Shown here piece after piece: positions 56,517 through 64,000 of a stretch of DNA of 64,000 nt; the first letter of the stretch is position 1, and every line of letters begins with the position of its first letter. The notes beneath the pieces are model-generated. The model had not been told where the DNA came from and did not search any database. It saw only the letters and a program-made list of their open reading frames with translations. The position numbers were made by a program, and so were the translations under genes. This DNA comes from Pollutimonas harenae (GTDB taxonomy: Bacteria > Pseudomonadota > Gammaproteobacteria > Burkholderiales > Burkholderiaceae_B): NCBI RefSeq assembly GCF_004153685.1, contig NZ_SDQD01000001.1, positions 186,001 through 250,000 of the forward strand, given 5' to 3'.

Positions 56517-57086
56517 ATGACTTTTTTGTCCACGCTGATTCTTGCGCTGGCAATGTCCACTGATGCATTTGCTGCCGCGGTAAGCAAGGGCGTTGCACTG
56601 CGCAAGCCCCGTTTTTCAGAAGCTGTTCGCACAGGCCTGATATTTGGTGTTATCGAAGCCCTCACCCCTCTGATTGGCTGGGCCCTGGGTTCTATCGCGG
56701 CCGAGTTTGTTTCTGAATGGGATCACTGGATAGCGTTCTGTATGCTGCTCGTTCTGGGCTGCATGATGATACGCAATGGCCTGAACAACGAGTCAGAAGA
56801 GGCTCCTCCGGTCACCCGCCACTCGTTCTGGTTGCTCGCCGCCACCGGCTTTGCCACCAGCATCGACGCCATGGCAGTGGGCGTCAGCCTGGCTTTCATC
56901 GACAACAACATATTGATCACGGCAGCCGCCATAGGCCTGGCTACGCTGGTAATGGTGACGCTGGGCGTGATGGTCGGCAGGATCGTTGGCATCATCGCGG
57001 GGAAATGGGCCGAGGTACTGGGCGGCCTGGCACTTATAGGCATAGGCTCAGCCATTTTGTACGAGCATCTATCTGCTGTACCGTAA
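56517..57086 (+). CDS. mntP: Manganese efflux pump MntP
   Basis: 189 aa with six hydrophobic helices in two repeats. The repeat motifs are [16 protein letters not shown] (helix 1) and [17 protein letters not shown] (helix 4), with conserved aspartates needed for Mn2+ export in the family. The ATG at 56517 gives [18 protein letters not shown]; an earlier in-frame ATG at 56460 lies inside the leader RNA. Expression is probably switched on by Mn2+ through the upstream riboswitch. Confidence 0.95.
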   Translation: MTFLSTLILALAMSTDAFAAAVSKGVALRKPRFSEAVRTGLIFGVIEALTPLIGWALGSIAAEFVSEWDHWIAFCMLLVLGCMMIRNGLNNESEEAPPVTRHSFWLLAATGFATSIDAMAVGVSLAFIDNNILITAAAIGLATLVMVTLGVMVGRIVGIIAGKWAEVLGGLALIGIGSAILYEHLSAVP

Positions 57087-57152
57087 TCTTTGTTGGCCGA
57101 ACCTTTGCCCTTTTCGCGTTACCGCTGAATCAGGAAGCCGCAGCCCATACCC

Positions 57153-57473
57153 GTGAAAGTAGCGATGGAACTCATGCTGCTCGGCGAAGTCATCGACGCC
57201 CAACGAGCCTATGACGTAGGCATGGTAAACCGCGTGGTGCCCAAAGGTCAGCATATCGAGGAGGCCATGAAGATGGCGCGCCGGCTGGCGGCCAACGCGC
57301 CCGTCGTTTTATCCATGCTTAAGCGCTTTGCTGCGGCGACCGTGCCGCAAAGCCCAGTAGAAATTGCAGGCCATGCCTGGCGGGAAACCGAGCGCGTCTT
57401 TAGCAGCGAAGACTTCCAGGAAGGCCTGAATAGTTTCGCCGAAAAACGTTCCCCAATATTTTCAGGCCGATAA
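57153..57473 (+). pseudogene. C-terminal remnant of an enoyl-CoA hydratase (crotonase) gene
   Basis: The 106 codons from a GTG at 57153 match the last 40% of crotonase proteins: MELMLLGEVIDAQRAYDVGMVNRVVPKGQ, then MARRLAANAPVVLSMLKRF and FSSEDFQEGLNSFAEKRSPIFSGR. The family is about 260 aa and the N-terminal oxyanion-hole half is absent; the frame upstream closes at a TGA about 25 bases before. The mntP gene ends 67 bases upstream, so a deletion or gene-fusion event removed the front half. It could still be translated but should lack hydratase activity. Confidence 0.8.
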
Positions 57474-57491
57474 ACAGTACACGGAGGAAAA

Positions 57492-58475
57492 ATGTTCAAA
57501 GCAATCCTGATCGACAAAAAAGACGACAAGCAACACACCCAACTCACCGAAGTTAATGAATCGGCCCTACCCAAGGGCGACGTTACCGTCCGTGTGGCGT
57601 ATTCCACACTCAACTATAAAGATGCGCTGGCCATTACCGGAAAGTCGCCCGTTGTCCGCAGCTTTCCCATGGTGCCGGGCATCGATTTCGCCGGCACGGT
57701 AACCGAATCCAGCCACCCTTCATACAAAGAAGGCGATCAAGTCGTGCTAAATGGCTGGGGAGTCGGCGAGAAGCACTGGGGCGGTCTGGCCGAATATGCA
57801 AGGGTAAGCGGTGACTGGCTGGTACCACTGCAACAACCGTTCACCCCCAGGCAAGCCATGGGTATCGGCACAGCCGGCTACACTGCCATGCTGTGCGTGA
57901 TGGCACTCGAGCGCAACGGCGTCACGCCGGACAAAGGGCCGGTTCTGGTCACCGGTGCGGCGGGCGGCGTAGGCAGCGTCGCCGTCGCCATATTATCGAA
58001 GTTGGGCTACACCGTTACTGCGGTAACAGGACGCCAACAAGAAGCTGACTATCTGCGAAGTTTGGGAGCATCTGACATCCTGGATCGCGCCGAACTCTCG
58101 GAACCAGGCAAGCCCTTACAAAAAGAACGCTGGGCCGGTGCCGTTGACGTAGCCGGCGGACAAATGCTGGCCAACGTGTGCGCATCGATTCAATACGGTG
58201 GTGCCATTGCTGCTTGCGGACTAGCTGCAGGCATGAGCTTACCGGCTAGCGTCGCACCCTTCATATTGCGCGGCATTACCCTGGCTGGCGTCGATAGCGT
58301 GATGCGTCCGCTCGCCGATCGCCTGCAAGCCTGGCAGCGTCTGGGCACAGATCTGGATATCGCCAAGCTCGACCATGTCACGCACGAGCTTGCGCTGCAC
58401 GATGTGATCCGGACTGCGCCAAGTTTTCTTGAAGGCCAGGTTCGCGGCCGCATCATCGTGCCGGTGGCGTCATAG
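57492..58475 (+). CDS. acuI: Acrylyl-CoA reductase/YhdH-family quinone oxidoreductase
   Basis: 327 aa MDR-family NADPH-dependent reductase. It follows a strong CGGAGGAAAA site 18 bases after the crotonase remnant. [33 protein letters not shown] is the typical YhdH/AcuI opening; [23 protein letters not shown] is the NADPH motif near residue 152. Such enzymes reduce acrylyl-CoA to propionyl-CoA, detoxifying acrylate. The zinc-ligand residues of true alcohol dehydrogenases are absent. Confidence 0.92.
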   Translation: MFKAILIDKKDDKQHTQLTEVNESALPKGDVTVRVAYSTLNYKDALAITGKSPVVRSFPMVPGIDFAGTVTESSHPSYKEGDQVVLNGWGVGEKHWGGLAEYARVSGDWLVPLQQPFTPRQAMGIGTAGYTAMLCVMALERNGVTPDKGPVLVTGAAGGVGSVAVAILSKLGYTVTAVTGRQQEADYLRSLGASDILDRAELSEPGKPLQKERWAGAVDVAGGQMLANVCASIQYGGAIAACGLAAGMSLPASVAPFILRGITLAGVDSVMRPLADRLQAWQRLGTDLDIAKLDHVTHELALHDVIRTAPSFLEGQVRGRIIVPVAS

Positions 58476-58484
58476 GCGGCAAGG

Positions 58485-58515
58485 CTAGGGGAAATCCATA
58501 CTAGGGGAATCCATA
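58485..58515. repeat. Tandem direct duplication
   Basis: CTAGGGGAAATCCATA (58485-58500) is followed directly by CTAGGGGAATCCATA (58501-58515), identical except for one A. It lies just after the acuI-like stop. It looks like a slipped-strand or microhomology duplication; whether it binds a protein is unknown. Confidence 0.75.
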
Positions 58516-58635
58516 GCGGTTAAATTGTAAGAAAGCCTTTTCAATGATGACTGACTCTGTACAATAAATTAACCCTTTTTAAATGGAAGTTGAAATACGG
58601 CGCAGTCTGAATTCTATGGTCAACGGTTTTTCGCT

Positions 58636-58667
58636 CGGTGAATAGCTCGATCGTTTTTAGTTCACCG
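58636..58667 (+). other. Hairpin in the leader of the 58715 gene
   Basis: CGGTGAA (58636-58642) pairs with TTCACCG (58661-58667) across 18 bases. It lies about 48 bases upstream of the ATG at 58715. There is no T-tract directly after the stem. It may be a leader RNA structure; the 239-bp gap between 58475 and 58715 otherwise holds only the tandem repeat and presumably a promoter. Confidence 0.4.
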
Positions 58668-58714
58668 TCATCAACTCCATCAAGGGGTGCTTTATCACCA
58701 AACGGAGGAAAAAC

Positions 58715-59107
58715 ATGTCCACTGAAAAGATGAACAACCTGGCGCAATACCGGCCAACCAAAGCGGTCTGGTTCTGGTCCTGCGTCGGCGCTTCCGCCCT
58801 GACCATGATTGTTGGCTTTACCGCCGGAGGCTGGGTAACCGGCGGCACCGCAACTGAGCAGGCCCAAGCCTCTACCGAACAAGCAGTCGCCTCACTGGCA
58901 GCCAACATCTGCGCCAATCGCTTTCTTGCCGCCCCCGACGCCACACACCAAGTCACCTTACTCAAAGAGGTCGACTCCTGGAAGCAAGACAGCTTTATTG
59001 AAGAAGGCGGCTGGGTCACATTCGCCAACATGAAAGAACCTGTCGATGGTGCTGCCGACCTGTGCGCAGAAAAAGTCCTGGCCAGCAACCCGCAAACTAC
59101 AGGCTAA
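58715..59107 (+). CDS. Small membrane-anchored protein of unknown function
   Basis: 130 aa starting behind a strong CGGAGG site. One hydrophobic helix (VWFWSCVGASALTMIVGFTAGGWV, residues ~19-42) follows a short polar N-terminus, so the rest is probably periplasmic. The soluble part has two cysteines, in ANICANRFLAA and AADLCAEKVLA, which could form a disulfide. I recognise no named family, though proteins of this look occur in Burkholderiales and rhizobia. It has its own leader with a hairpin and is convergent with the ClC gene. Confidence 0.75.
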   Translation: MSTEKMNNLAQYRPTKAVWFWSCVGASALTMIVGFTAGGWVTGGTATEQAQASTEQAVASLAANICANRFLAAPDATHQVTLLKEVDSWKQDSFIEEGGWVTFANMKEPVDGAADLCAEKVLASNPQTTG

Positions 59108-59161
59108 ACCGTAAAACAAGCCCCGGTCGGACTAACACCGGCCCGGCGCCTGTTACATGAG

Positions 59162-60547
59162 TCAGCGACGTGGTTTGCGCCGCCAAAGCTTTTCCAGCCC
59201 ACGCCCCAGCTGATACTTACTGAGCCACTTCAGCAATCCGTACGACAGCCTTACCTTTTCTTGGCCCAGAGGAAGATCGGGCTGCACCTGCATCCAGGAA
59301 GATTTCGGATACGCCAGGACCTGATCCGGATAAACGCTGCGATGCCCAATGACAAGATAGGCGGCTATGCTCGCACCGGCGACATAAACCGTACCGGCTA
59401 CGCCACCAAACAACTCCACCCCCATCAATATGGCTGCCACGGGTGTATTGGATGCTGCGGCAACAACCGATACCAGGCCTACCGCCGCCCCTAGCGTTGG
59501 ATGGATTCCGAGTAGTGGAGCGACAGAACTGCCAACCAGCGCACCAATCACGAATTGCGGTGTAACAATACCGCCATAGAAGCCCGAGCCCAGCGTAATG
59601 GCCACCAGCAGCGCCTTCCAGAAAAAACCCAGATAGGGCATGGCCTGCCCTTCAAGCGCATCGTCCATAAGATGCGTGCTCAGGCCCAGGTAATCAGTCG
59701 GTATGAAAATGATCAGGACGGACAGTAAGATGCCACCCAGCAAAGGCATGAATGGCGGCCATATATTGAAGCGCTCACGCAAGCTATTGAAGGCGCCTTT
59801 GAACCAGCCGACCAGGTCAACAAAAATCCAGGCAGCAACCCCACACACGCAGCCGATAATGACCGTTTTCAGGAAAATAATTTCAGAAAATTCCGGTAAG
59901 GCCTGGATGGCGTAATAGTGATAGGGTATCCCCCAAAACTTGCTGATCTCAAACGACGCGACGCCAGCAATAATGGCTGGGAAAAGAAAGTCATGACGAA
60001 TGCGGCCGATAGCCAGCACTTCAACGCCGTAGATCGCGCCAGCAATAGGAGTGCCAAAAACACTGGCAAACCCTGCGCTCACGCCACAAGCAACAAGACG
60101 TTTTTGCAGCTCAACATTCAATCCGAAGACGCGCCCCAGGCCGGAAGCAAGCGTACCGCCAATATGCGAGCAAGGGCCCTCCTTGCCAGCTGACCCGCCA
60201 GAGGCCAAGGTAATGAGCGCCGCAACCGGCTTGACCAGGACAGTCTTGAAGGGCATGCGGCCATTCTGATGATGCACGGCGGCTATAGCCGAATCTTTCA
60301 AGCCTGTGGTGTTTGCACGCCGGCCATAATACAGCAGCAGGCCGTTCAGCAAGCCGCCGATTGGAAGCAGCAGCATCTGCACCCATAATGGAATGAAGAC
60401 AGCAGGATGATCGGTCAGGAAGTGCAGGGCATGCAGGAACAGGCTGGTTCCAGTGCCAACAATGGTGCCTGTAATCGTTGCGAGAACCAGCCACTGAAGG
60501 ACTGTCGCAAGCATGACGGCAGTTTCTATGTAATTGAAGCGGCGCAT
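59162..60547 (-). CDS. ClC-family chloride channel/transporter, divergent clade
   Basis: 461 aa with the ClC fold. The gating-glutamate motif GSAGKEGPCSHIGG is near residue 119, GVSAGFASVFGTPIAGAIYGVEVL near 154 is the helix F-G region, and GSGFYGGIVTPQFVIGALVG near 318 is the GxFxP motif with Val for Phe. The first signature GSGIP of classical ClC proteins is replaced by TTGLKDSAIAA, so anion selectivity may differ. It transports an anion, chloride by default. No fluoride riboswitch is visible upstream. Confidence 0.88.
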   Translation of the reverse strand: MRRFNYIETAVMLATVLQWLVLATITGTIVGTGTSLFLHALHFLTDHPAVFIPLWVQMLLLPIGGLLNGLLLYYGRRANTTGLKDSAIAAVHHQNGRMPFKTVLVKPVAALITLASGGSAGKEGPCSHIGGTLASGLGRVFGLNVELQKRLVACGVSAGFASVFGTPIAGAIYGVEVLAIGRIRHDFLFPAIIAGVASFEISKFWGIPYHYYAIQALPEFSEIIFLKTVIIGCVCGVAAWIFVDLVGWFKGAFNSLRERFNIWPPFMPLLGGILLSVLIIFIPTDYLGLSTHLMDDALEGQAMPYLGFFWKALLVAITLGSGFYGGIVTPQFVIGALVGSSVAPLLGIHPTLGAAVGLVSVVAAASNTPVAAILMGVELFGGVAGTVYVAGASIAAYLVIGHRSVYPDQVLAYPKSSWMQVQPDLPLGQEKVRLSYGLLKWLSKYQLGRGLEKLWRRKPRR

Positions 60548-60601
60548 GCAGTTAGCTCAAACTGCCCGGGCAGCGGCCTAAAAGGCTGCTTTTGAAGAAG
60601 A

Positions 60602-60676
60602 TGGCGCGCCCGACAGGAATCGAACCTGTATCAAGAGCTTCGGAAACTCTCATTCTATCCATTGAACTACGGGCGC
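60602..60676 (-). tRNA. tRNA-Arg (anticodon CCG)
   Basis: On the minus strand the gene starts GCGCCCG at 60676 and ends CGGGCGC-G-CCA at 60602, a 7-bp acceptor stem with encoded CCA. The anticodon stem AGAGT/GCTCT encloses the loop TTCCGAA, giving anticodon CCG for the CGG codon. The T arm reads ACAGG-TTCGATT-CCTGT. It lies 55 bases upstream of the ClC gene on the same strand. Confidence 0.95.
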
Positions 60677-60793
60677 AGGGCCGTCATTGTAGCGTGTTTA
60701 TGGAGAATTTTTTATGCACCGATGAACAAGAGGTCAACCAAGGCGTTATGAGCCAGGACGGCGGCACTTTATGCATTCAAGCATGACTCTAGT

Positions 60794-60799
60794 TATAAT
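60794..60799 (+). promoter_or_regulatory. Candidate -10 element for the cytochrome gene
   Basis: A consensus TATAAT occurs at 60794-60799 in the 242-bp gap between the tRNA-Arg gene and the cytochrome ATG at 60919. A clear -35 hexamer is not visible; ATGC-ATTCAA-GCAT (60771-60784) is a small dyad near that position. The rest of the gap shows no further feature. Confidence 0.4.
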
Positions 60800-60918
60800 C
60801 GCAGATTCAAGAGCGTCCGCTATTGATACTTATCAAGCAAACGGGCCTCCTGCAAACAGTACAAATCACAGAATTCAGGCCTTGGCGCCCTCAGACTAGG
60901 AACACGCAGGATTCGATT

Positions 60919-61845
60919 ATGAACAATACGGAAGAACACGTCGAAGAGACCATCGAGGAGCACGAAGGCCTCATCAAAACGCCCAAGCAGTTGATCGTAA
61001 CCGTCATTCTGGCGTTCATCGTGCCGATTGTCTTGATCATCTTGCTGGTCAATCTGGTCGAAGCCAGCGCCCAGATGGGCTCCGGTTCCGATGCTCAAAC
61101 CGAAGAATCCATCGCCAACCGCATCAAGCCGGTTGCCAGTTTTCATTTGGTCGATGCCAATGCGCCCAAGGTGTTCAAAACGGGCCAGCAAGTCTTTGAA
61201 TCCACCTGTACTGCCTGCCATACCGCAGGCGTAGCCGGCGCCCCCAAGCTGGGCGACAAGGCAGCCTGGGCGCCCTTCATCAAGGCCGGCTACGAAGAAA
61301 TGGTCAAGGTCGCCATCCATGGCAAGGGTGCCATGCCACCTAAAGGCGGCAACCCATCTCTGGACGATTTCGAAGTAGAACGTGCTGTCGTCTATATCGC
61401 AAACCAGTCCGGCGCCTCGTTCGAAGAGCCTAAAGAACCTGCCGGCGATGCTCCCGCTGCCGACGCCAAGCCTGCCGAAGCGGCTGCAGCGGCGGCCGCA
61501 CAGGCTGCGCCTACAGAAGCTCCTGCCGCAGCCGCTCCTGCAGCGGAAGCGCCAGCCGCTCCTGCAGCTAAAGCTGAAGCTCCGGCCGAGCAAGCAGCCG
61601 CCATCGATCCTGCTGGCGAAAAGCTTTATAAATCGGTCTGCTTTGCCTGCCACGCTGCCGGCGTAGCCAATGCACCCAAGTTCGGCGACAAAGCCGCCTG
61701 GGCCCCACTCATTGAATCCGGCATGGACACCATGGTTTCCATCGCCATCAACGGCAAGGGCGCCATGCCACCGCGTGGCGGCTCTCAGGCCAGCGACGCA
61801 GAAATCAAGGCAGCCGTTCAGTATATGGTGGAAGCCGCTAAATAA
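60919..61845 (+). CDS. Membrane-anchored diheme cytochrome c5-like protein
   Basis: 308 aa: acidic cytoplasmic N-terminus (EEHVEETIEEHEG), one membrane helix (LIVTVILAFIVPIVLIILLVNLV), a first cytochrome c domain with CTACH near residue 97, an Ala/Pro-rich linker (about 175-232), and a second c domain with CFACH near 241. The two domains are near duplicates, each ending KGAMPP(K/R)GG, where the Met is the likely axial ligand. It probably shuttles electrons to a terminal oxidase. The ATG at 60919 follows GCAGGA. A strong terminator follows. Confidence 0.93.
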   Translation: MNNTEEHVEETIEEHEGLIKTPKQLIVTVILAFIVPIVLIILLVNLVEASAQMGSGSDAQTEESIANRIKPVASFHLVDANAPKVFKTGQQVFESTCTACHTAGVAGAPKLGDKAAWAPFIKAGYEEMVKVAIHGKGAMPPKGGNPSLDDFEVERAVVYIANQSGASFEEPKEPAGDAPAADAKPAEAAAAAAAQAAPTEAPAAAAPAAEAPAAPAAKAEAPAEQAAAIDPAGEKLYKSVCFACHAAGVANAPKFGDKAAWAPLIESGMDTMVSIAINGKGAMPPRGGSQASDAEIKAAVQYMVEAAK

Positions 61846-61875
61846 GCGGAGCCATCAACGCTCCCCCAAGGGCAC

Positions 61876-61914
61876 AAAAAAAGCCGCTGCAACTCATGGT
61901 TGCAGCGGCTTTTT
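61876..61914. terminator. Bidirectional intrinsic terminator
   Basis: GCCGCTGCAAC (61883-61893) pairs perfectly with GTTGCAGCGGC (61899-61909) over a 5-nt loop, flanked by A7 on the left and T5 on the right. It serves the cytochrome gene on the plus strand and, by symmetry, the convergent 3-hydroxyacyl-CoA dehydrogenase gene ending at 61967 on the minus strand. Confidence 0.95.
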
Positions 61915-61966
61915 CCATGGCCGATCCCTCTCTATGCAGGGATTACGGCCAAGCGATCAAACCAAA

Positions 61967-63502
61967 TTAGCGGGCTACACAAGCGGCTTCGGCACGCAGG
62001 GACAATCCCAGTTGAACCCTGCGCTGCAGCCAGGGGCTGGGCCGGTAGCGCATATCACCAGTCGTGTGTTGCATGGCACGCAGAATCTCGAGAATATGTG
62101 CGGCGCCCAGACTATCACCCATGCTCAGCGGGCCACCTTTTGGATAACCCAGCCCCAGCGTAACGGCCTGGTCAATATCAGCAGGTGTGGCAATAACCTG
62201 CTGTGCAATATCAGAGGCTACATTGACGATAGCGGCCACAATGCGTTGGCCGACAAAGCCCGCTGAATCGTCTATGACCGACACAGATGTGCCATCCGAG
62301 GCAAACAGAGCGTGAGCCGCATCGCGCCACTTGGGCAGTGTTGCCACCGAGCACATCAGTACACGCCGCCTGCCCTGCTCCAGCCCAAAAAACGTATCGA
62401 GCGCCACCGTGCGCTCACCATCTAGCTGATGCGATCCGGCCACGCTTGCCGTATCTTCACCATAGGGCGTCACGACAATCAGAACGTCTTCAGGCGGGGT
62501 TTCGGTCGCAACCACCGTTGCGCCAAGATTTTTCAGCAAAGCCGCAGCACGCCTGTGCCCAACCGAATGGAAAGGCGCCAACCATACTTTCAGGCCATCG
62601 GGCAACGACGGCACGGCGGGCTCGACCGGGCTTTGTTTCTGCCCATCCGGATAAGGGTAAAAGCCTTCAGAAGTTTTACGGCCCAGCAATTTTCCGGCGG
62701 AACGCACGGCGGTGATGGGTGATGGGCGAAACCGCGGCTCATCGTAAAACTGCTGATAAATAGACTCCATGACGGGATGTGAGACATCAAGACCCGTCAG
62801 ATCCAGCAGTTCGAATGGCCCCATACGAAAACCGGCCTGTTCGCGCATGATGGCGTCAATTTGGTAATACGGAGCCACAGACTCCTGGGCTGTTTTCAAG
62901 CCCTCTACATTCATGCCACGGCCAGCGTGATTCACAATGAACCCCGGCATGTCCCTGGCCCGCACGGGGGTATGCCCCATAGTGCGCGCCAATGCCATCA
63001 GCGCGTCGCCCGTCTGCGAGTCGCTGCGCAGCCCGTCAATGATTTCGACCACCTTCATGAGCGGCACGGGATTGAAGAAGTGGAAACCCGCCACGCGCCC
63101 AGGATGTTGACAGGCCTGAGCGATGGCTGTGATCGACAGAGATGAGGTATTCGAAGCAAGTATGCAATCAGCCTCGACAATGCCTTCAAGCTGCTTGAAG
63201 AGCTCAGATTTGACGTCCAGGCGTTCGACAATGGCCTCGATGACCAGGTCAACACGGCTCATCTCTTGCAGATCGGCGCAGGCCCTTACGCGTTCCAGGG
63301 ACTCATTGGCAAGTTCCGCGGTAATTTTGCCTTTGCCGGCCAGCTTGCCCCATATTTGCTGCAGGCTCTCGCGAGCAGCTTCCACAGCCTTGGGATTCAC
63401 ATCGAACAGCAGTACATCCAGGCCTGCCTGCGCCGCAATTTGCGCAATGCCGCGCCCCATGGCACCCGCACCGATTACACCTATGGTTTTGATACTTTTC
63501 AT
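61967..63502 (-). CDS. 3-hydroxyacyl-CoA dehydrogenase, PaaH-like
   Basis: 511 aa NAD-dependent enzyme. IGVIGAGAMGRGIAQIAAQAGLDVLLFD is the Rossmann motif; VIEAIVERLDVKSELF, ASNTSSLSITAIAQA and FHFFNPVPLMKVVEII (catalytic His) follow; GFIVNHAGRGMNVEGL starts the substrate-binding domain. The length and a second C-terminal dimerisation-like domain (SAGFVGQRIVAAIVNVASDIA) fit PaaH/PaaC-type enzymes of phenylacetate or beta-oxidation pathways rather than the ~280-aa form. It lies 25 bases downstream of a CoA-transferase gene, suggesting an acyl-CoA catabolic operon. Confidence 0.92.
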   Translation of the reverse strand: MKSIKTIGVIGAGAMGRGIAQIAAQAGLDVLLFDVNPKAVEAARESLQQIWGKLAGKGKITAELANESLERVRACADLQEMSRVDLVIEAIVERLDVKSELFKQLEGIVEADCILASNTSSLSITAIAQACQHPGRVAGFHFFNPVPLMKVVEIIDGLRSDSQTGDALMALARTMGHTPVRARDMPGFIVNHAGRGMNVEGLKTAQESVAPYYQIDAIMREQAGFRMGPFELLDLTGLDVSHPVMESIYQQFYDEPRFRPSPITAVRSAGKLLGRKTSEGFYPYPDGQKQSPVEPAVPSLPDGLKVWLAPFHSVGHRRAAALLKNLGATVVATETPPEDVLIVVTPYGEDTASVAGSHQLDGERTVALDTFFGLEQGRRRVLMCSVATLPKWRDAAHALFASDGTSVSVIDDSAGFVGQRIVAAIVNVASDIAQQVIATPADIDQAVTLGLGYPKGGPLSMGDSLGAAHILEILRAMQHTTGDMRYRPSPWLQRRVQLGLSLRAEAACVAR

Positions 63503-63527
63503 CTTACCTATCCTTGCGATAACTAGT

Positions 63528-64000
63528 TTATTGGGTCAGTTGTCTGATTTCTTCGTCAGACAAGCCCAACTGCTCTCGTAAAACTTGCTCGGTATGCTCG
63601 CCCAGCAGAGGCGCCGCGTGGCGATAGCTGACCGGGCTTCCGGAAAATCGCAAAGGGCTGGCGCCCACCGGCGCCGTACCTGCAATGCTATGAGGCAAAT
63701 CCTGCCGCATACCACGCGCCTGGACCTGAGGGTCGCTGTAAACCTGATCGATAGTGTTGATGGGGCCTGCCGGAACCCCGGCACGCTCGAGCGCTTCCAG
63801 CCAATAGTCACGTGATTGGCTCTTCATGGCATCGGCCAGCATGGGCACCAGAACATCACGGTTGATCACACGATTAGGGTTGGTACTGAAGCGTATGTCG
63901 TCGGGCAAACCCGGGCGCTCTATGACCTGGCAGTAGGCCCTGAATTGCGAGTCGTTGCCCACCGCAACAATCAGGTGGCCGTCCGCCACGGCGAATACCT
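63528..64000 (-). CDS. CaiB/BaiF family III CoA-transferase, C-terminal part (5' truncated by window edge)
   Basis: The frame stays open through the right edge, so only the last ~157 codons are seen. VADGHLIVAVGNDSQFRAYCQVI, RFSTNPNRVINRD, LERAGVPAGPINTIDQVYSDPQVQARGM and APLLGEHTEQVLRE are typical of the C-terminal half of family III CoA-transferases (about 400 aa in full). These move CoA between carboxylic acids such as formyl, carnitine or succinyl donors. It precedes the dehydrogenase gene by 25 bases in the same direction. Confidence 0.93.
   Translation of the reverse strand, partial: VFAVADGHLIVAVGNDSQFRAYCQVIERPGLPDDIRFSTNPNRVINRDVLVPMLADAMKSQSRDYWLEALERAGVPAGPINTIDQVYSDPQVQARGMRQDLPHSIAGTAPVGASPLRFSGSPVSYRHAAPLLGEHTEQVLREQLGLSDEEIRQLTQ

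Noticed and set aside
60548-60601. Fluoride riboswitch upstream of the ClC gene
   Set aside because: The conserved crcB-motif blocks are not present; the space is short and next to a tRNA gene.
60592-60786. Small frame starting MKKMARPTGIEPVSRASE
   Set aside because: This is the well-known spurious protein read from the antisense of a tRNA gene (here tRNA-Arg).
60820-61653. 277-codon Gly/Arg-rich minus-strand frame opposite the cytochrome gene
   Set aside because: It is the shadow of the Ala/Pro linker and c domains, with no recognisable domain.

Overview
The window looks like a chromosomal segment of a betaproteobacterium, most likely an Alcaligenaceae member close to Bordetella, Achromobacter or Pusillimonas. 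The grounds are moderately GC-rich coding DNA, Bug-type (TctC-like) solute receptors, the order mreBCD-mrdA-rodA divergent from gatCAB, a metXW pair, and proteobacterial gshA. No insertion sequence, phage, integron or CRISPR array was seen. It is mostly core genome with a few accessory blocks.

Region 1 (1-8891) is a complete selenium/formate island on the + strand: the 3' part of the formate dehydrogenase-N/O alpha gene, its Fe-S beta and cytochrome b gamma subunits, a strong hairpin plus T-tract, then fdhE, selA, selB, the tRNA-Sec gene selC and selD. It supplies the enzyme, its maturation factor and every bacterial gene for making and inserting selenocysteine.

Region 2 (8881-30600) is accessory metabolism and transport: a LysR regulator divergent from a Bug receptor and an alpha/beta hydrolase; a DUF808 membrane protein; an IclR regulator divergent from a GntP permease; an Ada protein that has lost three of four zinc cysteines but keeps an Ada box upstream; an FAD amine oxidase; a DHA2 efflux pump; a class V aminotransferase; ung; a small parvulin; an argP/lysE pair; a TauE/SafE exporter; nadE; an MFS permease; ilvD; an SDR and a small Rieske protein.

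Region 3 (30600-35900), on the - strand, is a Bug receptor gene and a complete general L-amino-acid ABC transporter (aapJQMP type). Region 4 (36000-51850) is core: ftsEX and mutY, the rod-shape operon mreBCD-mrdA-rodA, gatCAB (probably a leaderless first gene), pyrE, doxX, xth, a TRIC-type channel and ampG.

Region 5 (51850-64000) holds metXW under an apparent SAM-II riboswitch, a LuxR-type HTH-only protein overlapping a lipoprotein gene, gshA, mntP behind a manganese yybP-ykoY riboswitch, a truncated crotonase, an acuI-like reductase, a small membrane-anchored protein, a divergent ClC transporter, tRNA-Arg(CCG), a diheme cytochrome c5-like protein with a textbook terminator, a paaH-like 3-hydroxyacyl-CoA dehydrogenase, and a CoA-transferase gene running off the right edge.

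The items most worth following up are the zinc-ligand-depleted Ada with an intact operator, the attenuated selenocysteine island, the two riboswitches, the leaderless gatC start, and several unexplained inverted repeats.
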